From contig JAIEAP010000036.1 in the NCBI GenBank assembly GCA_029071325.1, forward strand, positions 1 through 40,908: a stretch of DNA of 40,908 nucleotides, read 5' to 3'. Below are positions 9,336 through 17,381 of this stretch, piece by piece. This stretch comes from Lachnospiraceae bacterium. Its GTDB lineage: Bacteria > Bacillota > Clostridia > Lachnospirales > Lachnospiraceae. The notes under the pieces were generated by a model, which worked only from the letters and a program-made list of their open reading frames with translations, was not told the origin of the DNA and searched no databases. Position 1 is the first letter of the stretch. Every line of letters starts with the position of its first letter. Position numbers and translations under genes: made by a program.

Positions 9336-9364
9336 TATTATCCATATTTGTCCATAAATGTCAA
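9336..9364 (-). promoter_or_regulatory. Sigma-A promoter of the type VII operon
   Basis: On the minus strand a perfect -35 TTGACA (9359-9364) is followed by a 17-bp spacer and a -10 ATAATA (9336-9341), with an 18-bp alternative TAATAA. Transcription would start about 130 nt upstream of the EsaA-like GTG. No terminator or riboswitch is evident in the leader. Confidence 0.7.
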
Positions 9365-9403
9365 GCACATTGTTCGACAAAATTCGATTTGGAGTTCGTC
9401 CAT
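9338..9403 (-). CDS. Possible 21-aa small ORF upstream of the type VII operon
   Basis: A 21-codon frame beginning MDELQIEFCRTMCLTF and ending MDKYG-stop has an unusually strong Shine-Dalgarno stretch (GGGAGGGGAG) 5 bases before its ATG (9401-9403). The operon's promoter hexamers lie inside it, so it would need its own transcript from further upstream. It could be a genuine small peptide, the stub of a decayed gene, or chance. I recognise no family. Confidence 0.25.
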   Translation of the reverse strand: MDELQIEFCRTMCLTFMDKYG

Positions 9404-9455
9404 AAAATCTCCCCTCCCGGACATACTACCTCTATATAAGTACAGGAGGTAACAC

Positions 9456-11441
9456 ATGTCAAACAGATTAGAATCAGAAAAATCCCCGTATCTCTTACAG
9501 CATAAAGACAATCCCGTCAACTGGTATCCATGGGGTGAGGAAGCATTCCAGAAGGCGCAGGAAGAGGACAAACCTGTTTTCTTAAGCATCGGCTACTCCA
9601 CCTGCCACTGGTGCCATGTAATGGCGCACGAATCCTTTGAAAATCCTGAGATTGCAAGACTTTTGGAGGATTACGTCTGCATTAAGGTGGACCGGGAGGA
9701 ACACCCGGATATCGACGCGGTCTATATGACGGTCTGTCAGTCGCTGAACGGCTCCGGAGGCTGGCCTCTGACGATCTTCCTGACGCCGGAACAAAAGCCG
9801 TTCTTTGCAGGGACATATTTCCCACGGATCGGGCGGTACGGGCAGCCAGGGCTTACAGAATTGCTGGTACAGATATCCATGCTCTGGCATACGCAGCGGG
9901 AGAAATTACTGGAATCCGGGGAGCGGATCACCGCCGCACTACAGCAGAATTACGACGCAGATGCCGGGGATTTGGATACGGCGCTCTTAGTGCAGGGTGT
10001 CCGGCTGCTGCAGCAGATCTTTGACCGGGCATGGGGCGGTTTTGGCCAGGCTCCCAAATTTCCCACTCCTCACAATCTGCTCTTTCTGATGCGGTTCTAT
10101 CAGGCAACGCATACGCTGGAAACGATGCAGATAACGGAGACCACCCTGCTGGCTATGGCGGCAGGCGGAATCTTCGACCACATCGGCGGCGGTTTTTCCC
10201 GTTATTCTACCGATGCCGCATGGCTTGTCCCGCATTTTGAAAAAATGCTGTATGACAATGCTTTATTGATCAACGCTTATCTGGAAGCCTTTCAACTGAC
10301 CGGGAAACATTGCTATGCAGATACCGCCCGGCGGACGATAGATTATATTCTATCGGAGCTGACGGATGATGACGGAGGCTTTTACTGTGGGCAGGATGCC
10401 GACAGCGACGGCGTGGAAGGAAAATATTATGTCTTCCGTCCGGATGAGATCATCCATGTTCTGGGAGCCGAAGACGGAGCGGCATTCTGCCGTTTATATG
10501 ACATTACGGAGAACGGGAATTTTGAAGGGCAGAGTATCCCTAATCTGATTGGAAAAGAAGAAGGCTGGGCGGCGGATGACCCGCGCCTTAAGAAGCTTTA
10601 TGAATACCGAAAGAAGCGCACAGCCCTCCATTTGGACAACAAGATCCTTCTGTCCTGGAATGCATGGACCATTGTTTCCCTGGCGAGAGCCGGAATGATT
10701 TTAGGGGACAACCGTTACAGAGACGCCGCCGTAAAGGCGCAGCAATTTATCCGCCGTAAGATGACGGATGCGGGGGACCGCCTGTATCTGCGCTATTGTG
10801 ACGGAGAAGCCGCCCATCCGGGGCAATTGGACGATTACGCTTCCTATACCCTGGCTTTGACAGCGCTTTACCGCGCCACCTTCGATATTGCATATCTCAA
10901 GGAAGCCGTATTCCGTGCCCGGCAGATGATGGAACTCTATGCAGACGGGGAAGCAAACGGATACTACATGACCGCTCACGATGCCGGGAGACTGATCATG
11001 CGCCCAAAGGAAACGTACGACGGCGCGACTCCCTCTGGCAACTCCGCTGCTGAAATGGCATTGGAGCAGCTTGCCAGTCTTACCGGTGAGCAGTTCTTCC
11101 GTGAAGCGGCAGACCGGCAGCACCGCTTTATGGCAGGACAGGTGAAGGCTTCCCCCGCTTCGCACTGCTTCGCGTTATCTGCAATGGCCAAAGCGCTGTA
11201 CCCCCACAGAGAACTGATCATCACCGGAAACCGCGTTCCCGATGAGATAACCGCCTATCTGGAAGAGCATCCTGCCCATGACCTGAGCATCCTTTTCAAA
11301 TCGGCGGAAAACGAGAAGATTTTATCGGAACTTGCACCCTTTAGCGCATCTTATCCGGTCTCCCGGGATACGGTATGGTATCTGTGCGAGAATGGGGCGT
11401 GCCGCGCACCGGTAACGGAATTTGATGCGCTGAGATTATGA
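9456..11441 (+). CDS. yyaL: Thioredoxin-fold DUF255 protein, YyaL/SSP411 family
   Basis: A 661-aa protein of the YyaL/spermatogenesis-associated protein 20 family. The N-terminal thioredoxin-like domain shows the diagnostic [17 protein letters not shown] start (10-26) and the CHWCH motif at 50-54, in place of a classical Cxx[11 protein letters not shown] and [11 protein letters not shown] follow. The remainder is an (alpha/alpha)6-barrel related to N-acylglucosamine 2-epimerase and glycoside hydrolases, with [17 protein letters not shown] and [12 protein letters not shown] as recognisable blocks. The biochemical function of the family in bacteria is unresolved. The ATG has an ideal AGGAGG site 6 bases upstream. 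It is transcribed divergently from the type VII operon and seems functionally unrelated to it. Confidence 0.95.
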   Translation: MSNRLESEKSPYLLQHKDNPVNWYPWGEEAFQKAQEEDKPVFLSIGYSTCHWCHVMAHESFENPEIARLLEDYVCIKVDREEHPDIDAVYMTVCQSLNGSGGWPLTIFLTPEQKPFFAGTYFPRIGRYGQPGLTELLVQISMLWHTQREKLLESGERITAALQQNYDADAGDLDTALLVQGVRLLQQIFDRAWGGFGQAPKFPTPHNLLFLMRFYQATHTLETMQITETTLLAMAAGGIFDHIGGGFSRYSTDAAWLVPHFEKMLYDNALLINAYLEAFQLTGKHCYADTARRTIDYILSELTDDDGGFYCGQDADSDGVEGKYYVFRPDEIIHVLGAEDGAAFCRLYDITENGNFEGQSIPNLIGKEEGWAADDPRLKKLYEYRKKRTALHLDNKILLSWNAWTIVSLARAGMILGDNRYRDAAVKAQQFIRRKMTDAGDRLYLRYCDGEAAHPGQLDDYASYTLALTALYRATFDIAYLKEAVFRARQMMELYADGEANGYYMTAHDAGRLIMRPKETYDGATPSGNSAAEMALEQLASLTGEQFFREAADRQHRFMAGQVKASPASHCFALSAMAKALYPHRELIITGNRVPDEITAYLEEHPAHDLSILFKSAENEKILSELAPFSASYPVSRDTVWYLCENGACRAPVTEFDALRL

Positions 11442-11467
11442 GAATCTTCTTATCCAGTGATTGACAC

Positions 11468-11496
11468 TTGTCTTTTTTCCCGCAAACCCGTATACT
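11468..11496 (+). promoter_or_regulatory. Putative promoter of the DUF3783-lipoprotein pair
   Basis: TTGTCT (11468-11473), 17-bp spacer, TATACT (11491-11496), about 37 bp before the DUF3783 start codon. A nearby TTGACA at 11461 is too far from this -10 to pair with it. Confidence 0.55.
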
Positions 11497-11532
11497 TAAT
11501 GCTGTCAATAACTACAAAAGGAGGACACTCCC

Positions 11533-11940
11533 ATGCATCCTGTGGTACTTTTTTACAATCCGGACCGGGAAACGGAACGGAGCATCGCAATGTTGTGCAT
11601 GCGGCTTAAGATAAAAATACGGAAAGTAGTGCCTGCACAGTATCATCAGCCCTTGGGGGCGCTGTTGGGAATGGATGAGACAGAAGCCCTGCCCGGTATC
11701 TATGAAGGCGGGGGATTCCCTGATCAGATGCTTGTATTCCACGGATTTAACGACGGATTACTGGATCGTTTCCTCCAGGAATACCGCCGGGCACGCATTC
11801 CCAGGATTGGACTGAAAGCCGTAGTCACCCCCCATAACATCCACTGGGATTCTATCCGGCTGCATCAGGAATTAATGCAGGAAGAGGCGGCAATGCATCC
11901 GAAACACACCAATCAAGATGAAACATCAGAAGGGAACTAG
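11533..11940 (+). CDS. DUF3783 domain-containing protein
   Basis: A 135-aa soluble protein. The C-terminal half carries the DUF3783 pattern: DQMLVFHGFNDGLLDRFLQEYRRARIPRIGLKAVVTPHN, roughly residues 64-102, with a following basic/acidic helix. The N-terminal half (VVLFYNPDRETERSIAMLCMRLKIKIRKV) looks like a small alpha/beta segment. The family has no established function and is common in gut Clostridia. The ATG has GGAGG about 10 bases upstream. The stop codon lies 6 bp before the lipoprotein start, so the two genes are almost certainly one transcript. Confidence 0.85.
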   Translation: MHPVVLFYNPDRETERSIAMLCMRLKIKIRKVVPAQYHQPLGALLGMDETEALPGIYEGGGFPDQMLVFHGFNDGLLDRFLQEYRRARIPRIGLKAVVTPHNIHWDSIRLHQELMQEEAAMHPKHTNQDETSEGN

Positions 11941-11946
11941 ACAGTC

Positions 11947-13023
11947 ATGAAATCACCGATAAGAACCATAACCGTTTATGCGCTCCTACTGCTCCTGCTA
12001 TCCGGCTGCGGAAGCTCCAAAGCAGGCGTTCCAGTCTCCGAAACAGGCGTTATTCAGGAAGCATATACGTCTCCGGCAATCCCCCCCACGGAGGATTCCA
12101 CTGAAAACACGGAAGATTCTACCGAAAGCACAGAGGATTCCACAGAGCAGCCGGAAGATTCCACGGAGAACACAGAAAACTCTACAGAAAATTCACAGGC
12201 TTCTAACGGAACCGAAGCAACAGGTTCCGCCGGCAAACCATCCAGCGGCTCTGCCGGAAGCGGAGTTACAACGCCGTCTGCAAATACCCCAAGCACCGTG
12301 AATCCCGCCACGCTCAAAAGCTCCATGTCAAAGCTTCTTCAGACAAGCATCATGCCAGTGGGAACTACCATGTACATCTGGGGAGGCGGATGGAACGAGG
12401 AGGATACCGGCTCCGGTATTGAGAGCGTCACCATCGGTTTAAGCCCCACATGGGCACAGTTTGCCGCACAGCAGTCCTCATGGTATGACCATCAGGCTAC
12501 CCGTTACCAGATCCACAACGGACTGGACTGTTCCGGTTATATCGGTTGGCTGGTGTACAACACCTTCCACTCCAACAACGGTGAGCCCGGATATGTCTGC
12601 AAGGCTACCACCATGGCTTCCACACTCTCCGCTTACGGATGGGGCAGCTATATCTATGCCGGCGACAGCTCTGACTTTCAACCGGGGGACATCTGCAGCA
12701 TGAGCGGTCATGTATGGATGTGTCTGGGAAAATGTTCCGACGGGAGCGTGCTTCTGGTACATTCCAGTCCTCCCGGCGTACGGATATGCGGCACCCAGTT
12801 GTCAGACGGCTCCGCCAGTCAGGCAGTTGCTCTGGCTGAAAATATTATGAGTACCTGTTATCCTGACTGGTACAACAGATACCCGGATTGTGCCGTGAGC
12901 TATTCTTATCTGACCTCATCCTCCAAAATGCGCTGGAGCAGCAGCACCTTAAGCGACGCCGGCACCTATCAGAGCATGAGCGCAGAGGATATTACGGCAT
13001 TCCTATTTCCCAGCGTGCAGTAA
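11947..13023 (+). CDS. NlpC/P60-like lipoprotein, putative cell-wall peptidase
   Basis: A 358-aa exported lipoprotein. A basic N-terminus and hydrophobic stretch end in the lipobox LSGC, with lipidated Cys21. Residues ~48-85 are an acidic spacer of repeated TEDST/TENTE/DSTE units, then a Ser/Gly/Thr/Pro-rich linker to about 120. The C-terminal domain has the NlpC/P60 order of catalytic elements: LDCSGYIGW (Cys195), SGHVWMCLG (His255) and a third polar site around HSS (His272). It probably cuts or remodels peptidoglycan stems, but substrate and exact subfamily are inferred. It follows the DUF3783 gene by 6 bp, with a GAAGGGAA ribosome-binding site inside the end of that gene. The convergent metallopeptidase gene ends 18 bp downstream. 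Confidence 0.85.
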   Translation: MKSPIRTITVYALLLLLLSGCGSSKAGVPVSETGVIQEAYTSPAIPPTEDSTENTEDSTESTEDSTEQPEDSTENTENSTENSQASNGTEATGSAGKPSSGSAGSGVTTPSANTPSTVNPATLKSSMSKLLQTSIMPVGTTMYIWGGGWNEEDTGSGIESVTIGLSPTWAQFAAQQSSWYDHQATRYQIHNGLDCSGYIGWLVYNTFHSNNGEPGYVCKATTMASTLSAYGWGSYIYAGDSSDFQPGDICSMSGHVWMCLGKCSDGSVLLVHSSPPGVRICGTQLSDGSASQAVALAENIMSTCYPDWYNRYPDCAVSYSYLTSSSKMRWSSSTLSDAGTYQSMSAEDITAFLFPSVQ

Positions 13024-13041
13024 CTTCATGGAACTGCCGCA

Positions 13042-13596
13042 TCATATGTATTCATTCCGGCGGCGGCAGAGGCGGTATTCCCTCAGCCGCCGTTCACGTT
13101 CTCTGTGATCCGGCATGACCGCATCTAACACCCGATAAAACGCGGCGCTGTGGTCTGCGTGCACCAGATGCGCCAGCTCATGTGCCGCAACATACTCCCC
13201 ACACTCTCTGGGCATGTCTGCCAGCGCTTTATTCAAAGTAATCTTCCCTTTTACTGCATTGCAGCTTCCATAACGGCTGCTCATCACACGAAATGTTACT
13301 TTGGGAAAGGCTATCCCGTAACAGGCAAACCGCAGATACTGCTCTTCCAGCAAACTGACGAGATACCGTTCCTTCTCTTCGTTCCAGGCAATCGCATCCA
13401 CGTCTATAAGCTGGCGGTGCTTAAGCTCCGCCAGCTTATCAAGAATCCAATCACGCCTGCTCTCCACGAAGGCTTCCGCCTGCGCCCGGCTCACATACCG
13501 GGGCACAGTCACGATCACGACGCCCTCCGGACGGATACGGATGGAAACGTTCTTTACTTTTTTCCGTACAAGCTCATAGGTAATCTTTTGTTCCAT
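13042..13596 (-). CDS. YgjP-type zinc metallopeptidase (DUF45, M48-like)
   Basis: A 184-aa soluble protein of the YgjP/WLM-related DUF45 family. It starts with the strand KNVSIRIRPEGVVIVTVPRYVS typical of the family. It continues with SSRYGSCNAVKGKITLNKALADMP (106-129), then the zinc site AAHELAHLVHADHS, with HELAH at 139-143 and a further His at 149. The C-terminus is basic. Members are presumed metallopeptidases; substrates are unknown. The ribosome-binding site is weak. The downstream end is convergent with the NlpC-like gene, and no terminator is visible in the 18-bp gap. It lies 27 bp after the small membrane protein gene and is probably co-transcribed with it. Confidence 0.92.
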   Translation of the reverse strand: MEQKITYELVRKKVKNVSIRIRPEGVVIVTVPRYVSRAQAEAFVESRRDWILDKLAELKHRQLIDVDAIAWNEEKERYLVSLLEEQYLRFACYGIAFPKVTFRVMSSRYGSCNAVKGKITLNKALADMPRECGEYVAAHELAHLVHADHSAAFYRVLDAVMPDHRERERRLREYRLCRRRNEYI

Positions 13597-13623
13597 ACTT
13601 CATCTTCTTTCACTTTTCTGTAA

Positions 13624-14064
13624 TTACTCCTCTGCCGGTATCTCCGCCTTTTCCAGCGCCTGGTCAATGGCGCGCAGAAGAACCATGGAGGTATACTGGT
13701 TGTCATCGGAATAAGTCAGATTCTCCGTGGACTGAGTTTCCAGTATCTGCTCTGTCAACTGCTCCAATGCCGGTTCCATCAGCGGATACATTGCTGTCAC
13801 CGTTTCATCCAGGTTCACCAGGGAGATGGATTTGATGGCGTTTTCGTCCACAACTACCTCCACATCCACAGTCCGGTCCTGGAATACAATAGAAGATGTA
13901 TAAACCCCCGCCACATACTTCATGGTCTCTTCGGAAGCCTCCTCTTTTTTAGGGGCAAACATATAGATCAGCAGAAGTACCAGCAATATGCCCAGCACTG
14001 CAAATATTCCAGTATACACCAATTCTTTCATACGAAGTACAACAATTTTAGTCTTTGCGCTCAC
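13624..14064 (-). CDS. Small membrane-anchored protein, FMN-binding-domain-like fold
   Basis: A 146-aa protein starting at GTG (14062-14064) with GGAGGAG 5 bases upstream. One membrane helix at about 15-36 is followed by an extracytoplasmic domain. That domain has the rhythm of FMN-binding (RnfG/NqrC C-terminal) domains: YTSSIVFQDRTVDVEVVVDENAIKSISLVNLDE, then a helix, then YSDDNQYTSMVLLRAIDQAL. The usual flavin-attachment context (SGAT) is replaced by DNQYT, so it probably does not carry covalent FMN. I do not recognise a named family and assign no function. It seems to share a transcript with the YgjP-type gene 27 bp downstream. Confidence 0.65.
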   Translation of the reverse strand: MSAKTKIVVLRMKELVYTGIFAVLGILLVLLLIYMFAPKKEEASEETMKYVAGVYTSSIVFQDRTVDVEVVVDENAIKSISLVNLDETVTAMYPLMEPALEQLTEQILETQSTENLTYSDDNQYTSMVLLRAIDQALEKAEIPAEE

Positions 14065-14124
14065 AATATCTCCTCCGCTTTCTAGCCTATTGTATCCTAT
14101 GAAAAAATTTTTTAAATATTCCTA

Positions 14125-14153
14125 TTGACAAATAATTTACCCCGTAGTATATT
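14125..14153 (+). promoter_or_regulatory. Promoter of tRNA-Gly
   Basis: TTGACA (14125-14130), 17-bp spacer, TATATT (14148-14153), giving a start about 15 bp before the tRNA. The AT-rich upstream stretch at 14102-14120 could act as an UP element. Confidence 0.75.
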
Positions 14154-14175
14154 ATTAGATGTGTCTGGTACACAT

Positions 14176-14248
14176 GCGATAGTGGCGTAGTTGGTAACGC
14201 GCGACCTTGCCAAGGTCGAGACCGCGGGTTCGAGCCCCGTCTATCGCT
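14176..14248 (+). tRNA. tRNA-Gly (anticodon GCC)
   Basis: The acceptor arms GCGATAG (14176-14182) and CTATCGC pair perfectly. The anticodon stem CGACC/GGTCG (14202-14206 and 14214-14218) encloses TTGCCAA, placing GCC at 14209-14211. The T-arm has GGTTCGAGCC. The discriminator base is T and CCA is not encoded. A run of seven T follows immediately. Confidence 0.96.
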
Positions 14249-14280
14249 TTTTTTATGCCCTCATCAGAGAGCAGAGATAT

Positions 14281-14320
14281 GCGGCAGTCTCATCGCACTT
14301 CGGTGCTGGAGGACTGCCGC
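14281..14320. terminator. Terminator-like hairpin between tRNA-Gly and the ECF gene
   Basis: Outer stem GCGGCAGTC (14281-14289) pairs with GACTGCCGC (14312-14320). An inner GCAC-TTCG-GTGC hairpin (14295-14306) has a stable UUCG-type tetraloop. It sits in the convergent gap and could serve either strand. The T-run is weak, so it may be a stability element rather than a classic terminator. Confidence 0.55.
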
Positions 14321-14343
14321 ATTATTTATCCAGGTTTCTATTG

Positions 14344-14883
14344 TCACTCCCGTGGAACTCCCCATGTCTTCACCAGCCGCTCCAACACCTTTCTTAAAGG
14401 ACAAAACAACACCATACATATTACAAAGTTACTGATACCATGGAGGATATCCCAGGGGATTCCCGCAATCCACCAGGCCACGGCAGTCTGTATGCCGCCG
14501 ATAAACAAATACGGAATTGCACACAGCGCCCCAAACAGCAGCCCGAACATTCCGGACAGTACGCTCCAGAACCATACTGCCCGCTGTCTGCGGCACAATA
14601 ACGTCAATATGCTTAAGCCCGGCCAGATATAAAGGTACATGACGGTCCACGGTCCCGGCCCCCACACCAGGCACTCCACACCCACAAAAGCCACCACTGA
14701 AAACAGTGCCCGGCCTCCCATACACAGGGTAAACAGAATGACCATCAGTGTCACCAGTTCTACATTGGGCAGGAAGGACAGCGACAGCTTTGCCGCCTCC
14801 AGTGCTGCCGTCATCATGCCGATCATGGCAATATCCCGAACGGAAATATGCCTGCTGCTCTCCCCTGTCACCTTATTTCTCAT
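14344..14883 (-). CDS. ECF transporter S component, substrate unknown
   Basis: A 179-aa very hydrophobic protein with about five or six membrane segments. It resembles the substrate-binding S components of energy-coupling factor vitamin transporters: a short polar start, then RDIAMIGMMTAALEAAKLSLSFLPNVELVTL, the family's first-helix pattern, and repeated Gly/Trp-rich spans. S components pair with a shared EcfAAT module encoded elsewhere. The gene overlaps the preceding DUF4430 gene by 11 nt and has no good ribosome-binding site of its own, so translation is probably coupled. Because DUF4430 is the fold found at the C-terminus of transcobalamin and intrinsic factor, a cobamide-like ligand is a reasonable guess, but the sequence does not prove it. 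Confidence 0.8.
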   Translation of the reverse strand: MRNKVTGESSRHISVRDIAMIGMMTAALEAAKLSLSFLPNVELVTLMVILFTLCMGGRALFSVVAFVGVECLVWGPGPWTVMYLYIWPGLSILTLLCRRQRAVWFWSVLSGMFGLLFGALCAIPYLFIGGIQTAVAWWIAGIPWDILHGISNFVICMVLFCPLRKVLERLVKTWGVPRE

Positions 14884-15301
14884 AGCGCAGCGTATAGGTA
14901 TCGCCGTCTGTCACCGGCTGGGTATCCACACCGTAATTGCTGTATTCATCATTGACATAGAGCGCCCAGTATGAACCGTCCACTGCATAATCCGCCGTAA
15001 CGCCGTTAACGGTCTCTACATAAAGACCGTATTCACTCTCTTCCCCTTCTATCGTAAAGTCCTCCGCCTCCTGCAGTTCTTCCAGCGCAGGCCGCAGGAA
15101 TTCCTGGTCGGTATGTCCTGTATAAGCCGTCGTCTCCCCGGCATCATTTACCACCTTCAGCGTATACTCCTTGGAGCCTTCTGTCCCTTTGGGTCCCAGA
15201 AAATAATACACGCACGCCAGTACGGCAATCAGCAGCACCAATGCTCCGATGCCGATATAAAATCCCTTATTGATCCTCTTTTTTGCGTTCTGTACTTCCA
15301 T
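14873..15301 (-). CDS. DUF4430 (transcobalamin C-terminal-like) membrane-anchored protein
   Basis: A 142-aa protein with one N-terminal membrane helix (about 14-34) and an exposed domain. The domain has the DUF4430 pattern: YTLKVVNDAG near the start and GLYVETVNGVTADYAVDG, then SYWALYVNDEYSNYGVDTQPVTDGDTYTLRYEK at the end. DUF4430 corresponds to the C-terminal domain of eukaryotic cobalamin carriers, and bacterial copies are extracytoplasmic. There is no lipobox; anchoring is by the helix. The ATG has GAGGAGGAA 6 bases upstream. A good promoter precedes it and the ECF S-component gene overlaps its 3' end, so this is a tight two-gene operon, consistent with a surface capture domain handing ligand to the transporter. 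Confidence 0.85.
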   Translation of the reverse strand: MEVQNAKKRINKGFYIGIGALVLLIAVLACVYYFLGPKGTEGSKEYTLKVVNDAGETTAYTGHTDQEFLRPALEELQEAEDFTIEGEESEYGLYVETVNGVTADYAVDGSYWALYVNDEYSNYGVDTQPVTDGDTYTLRYEK

Positions 15302-15332
15302 AATATGTTCCTCCTCATGCTATATAGATGAA

Positions 15333-15361
15333 ATTCTAGCATACACGTCCTATATTTTCAA
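15333..15361 (-). promoter_or_regulatory. Promoter of the DUF4430-ECF operon
   Basis: On the minus strand TTGAAA (15356-15361), 17-bp spacer, TAGAAT (15333-15338), about 32 bp before the start codon. The leader is too short for a cobalamin riboswitch and none is visible. Confidence 0.7.
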
Positions 15362-15400
15362 TTCATTTTCTGCCGCCCGGCGCATACATTTACTAAAAAT

Positions 15401-15414
15401 GGTTACTAGTAACC
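15401..15414. promoter_or_regulatory. Perfect 14-bp palindrome before asnB
   Basis: GGTTACTAGTAACC lies 20 bp upstream of the asnB ATG and overlaps the region just before the AAGGAG ribosome-binding site. It could be an operator, or a minimal scar of the GTTACTA-ended repeat element at 21126-21420, whose ends share GTTACTA/TAGTAAC. Confidence 0.5.
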
Positions 15415-15434
15415 AACACAAGGAGTAATCTCTT

Positions 15435-17288
15435 ATGTGCGGTTTTTCCGGCTTCTGCAGTCTCCCCGACGATCTTAAGCTGTCTGGGGAGGACTGCCGT
15501 AATATTCTACAGAACATGAACGATACCTTGTACCACAGAGGGCCCGATTCCCAGGGCGTCTATCTGGATTCCCATACAGGGCTTGCCCACACCAGACTCG
15601 CTATCATTGACCCTCTGCGCGGGCTGCAGCCCATGACCAAACGGATGGATCAATACTCATTTACCATTGTGTATAACGGAGAATTATACAACGCCCACGA
15701 ACTGCGCAACGACCTTAAGAGCCACGGCATGTCCACGGAAACAACCTCCGATACAGAAGTTATTCTGTCTGGTTTCCTATTATACGGTCCCTCCTTCGTG
15801 GAACGCCTGGACGGGATCTTTGCCTTCGCCATCTGGGACTCCCGTCACGAGATATGTTATCTGTTCCGGGACTCTTTTGGCGTGAAACCTCTATTTTACA
15901 CATTGCAGGACAATACCCTTATCTTCTCCTCCGAGCCCAAAGGAATCTTCTGCTATCCCGGCATTACGCCTGCTGTGGATGAGGAAGGGCTCTGCGAAAT
16001 ATTCGGGCTGGGTCCCGCCCGGAATCCGGGAAGCGGCATTTTCCATAATCTGTCCGAATGCCTTCCGGGGCACTATATCAGCTACAGCGCGGCGGGGCTG
16101 CGGCAGCACTGCTATTTCCGGCTACAGAGCCGCCCCCATGAAGATGACTATGAAACTACCTTAAAACGGACAAAGGAACTTGCCATCTCTGCCATTGAAC
16201 GTCAGATGGTGTCCGACGTGCCCATCTGCACATTCCTGTCCGGAGGGTTAGATTCCAGTCTGGTCTCCGCAGTATGTGCCCAAAAGCTTAAGGAACAAGG
16301 CAAAACGCTAGACACCTACTCCTTCGATTTTATAGATAACCAGCAGTTTTTTGAAGCCAATGATTTCCAGCCTGCCATGGACCGCCCCTTTGTGGATATT
16401 ATGGTCGATCACATTCACAGCAATCATACCTATCTGGAATGCGATAACCGTTCCCAGGCAGATCTTCTGTTCTCCTCCGTAAAGGCGCATGATCTGCCCT
16501 GCATGGCGGACATTGATTCCTCCCTCCTGTTCTTCTGCCGGAAAGTGAGCCACAAACACAAGGTAGTGTTGACGGGAGAGTGCGCCGATGAGGTCTTTGG
16601 AGGCTATCCGTGGTTTCACCGTGAAGAGTTCCTTCACTGCGGCACGTTTCCCTGGACGCCGCAGCTCAATTTCCGCACCTCATTCCTGCGCCCTGAGATC
16701 AGAGAGCGTCTAAAGCTTGAGGACTATGTGCGGGATTCCTACCACCATGCCATCTCGGAAATCGATATCCTTCCCGAGGACAACGAAACGGAACAGAACC
16801 GCCGCCGTATTTCCTATCTGAATATACGTTATTTCATGCAGACGCTTCTCAACCGCATGGACCGCACCAGCATGCACTCTGGTCTGGAAGCCCGGGTTCC
16901 TTTTGCCGACCGCGCACTTGTCTCCTATGTGTTTAATATTCCCTGGGAAATGAAGGCGCACGACGGTCTGGTCAAAAATCTCCTGCGGCAGGCAAGCAGA
17001 GGTTATCTGCCGGAAGAAATTGCCTTCCGCAGAAAGAGCCCCTACCCCAAGACCTATCATCCTTACTATGAGCAGCTCCTAAATCAACGTCTGCGGCAGA
17101 TTGTAGAGGCAGGCACCTCACCGCTTCTGCAATTTATCGACCGGGAATACACCCTTGACTTTCTGGATCACACCCACGATTATGGCAGACCATGGTACGG
17201 TCAGTTGATGGCAGGCCCCCAGATGACGGCTTATCTGCTGCAGATCCACTACTGGCTGTCGGAATACTGCGTCCGCATTCTTCTGTGA
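15435..17288 (+). CDS. asnB: Asparagine synthase (glutamine-hydrolysing)
   Basis: Makes asparagine from aspartate, ATP and glutamine in the cytoplasm. The 617-aa protein starts MCGFSGF, with Cys2 as the N-terminal nucleophile of a class II glutaminase domain. RGPDSQG (35-41) and YNGELYN (80-86) follow. The synthetase domain has the ATP pyrophosphatase loop SGGLDSS (269-275), LTGECADEVFGGYPWFHREE and NRMDRTSMHSGLEARVPFADR. The ATG is preceded by AAGGAGTAATCTCTT. The gene is transcribed divergently from the DUF4430-ECF pair, with a perfect palindrome in between, and is closed by a strong hairpin. The window also encodes tRNA-dependent Asn formation (gatCAB), so two routes to asparagine exist. 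Confidence 0.96.
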   Translation: MCGFSGFCSLPDDLKLSGEDCRNILQNMNDTLYHRGPDSQGVYLDSHTGLAHTRLAIIDPLRGLQPMTKRMDQYSFTIVYNGELYNAHELRNDLKSHGMSTETTSDTEVILSGFLLYGPSFVERLDGIFAFAIWDSRHEICYLFRDSFGVKPLFYTLQDNTLIFSSEPKGIFCYPGITPAVDEEGLCEIFGLGPARNPGSGIFHNLSECLPGHYISYSAAGLRQHCYFRLQSRPHEDDYETTLKRTKELAISAIERQMVSDVPICTFLSGGLDSSLVSAVCAQKLKEQGKTLDTYSFDFIDNQQFFEANDFQPAMDRPFVDIMVDHIHSNHTYLECDNRSQADLLFSSVKAHDLPCMADIDSSLLFFCRKVSHKHKVVLTGECADEVFGGYPWFHREEFLHCGTFPWTPQLNFRTSFLRPEIRERLKLEDYVRDSYHHAISEIDILPEDNETEQNRRRISYLNIRYFMQTLLNRMDRTSMHSGLEARVPFADRALVSYVFNIPWEMKAHDGLVKNLLRQASRGYLPEEIAFRRKSPYPKTYHPYYEQLLNQRLRQIVEAGTSPLLQFIDREYTLDFLDHTHDYGRPWYGQLMAGPQMTAYLLQIHYWLSEYCVRILL

Positions 17289-17329
17289 TCATTCCTGTAT
17301 TCGATCAGGCAAGAGCCGAACAATAAAGC

Positions 17330-17357
17330 AACCGGCATGACCTACGCCATGCCGGTT
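17330..17357. terminator. Bidirectional terminator between asnB and dpaB
   Basis: Perfect 10-bp stem AACCGGCATG / CATGCCGGTT (17330-17339 and 17348-17357) with an 8-nt loop between convergent asnB and dpaB. T/A-rich flanks are moderate. Confidence 0.75.
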
Positions 17358-17381
17358 AAATAAGGTGTTTAAAATAATCCC

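Noticed and set aside
1-9455. A toxin-immunity (LXG) cassette linked to the type VII locus
   Set aside because: No LXG protein, polymorphic toxin domain or immunity gene is present inside the window; only the partial DUF4176 gene hints that one may follow beyond the left edge.
15302-15434. Possible cobalamin riboswitch before the DUF4430-ECF operon
   Set aside because: The leader from the promoter to the start codon is only about 25 nt and has no B12-box-like sequence.
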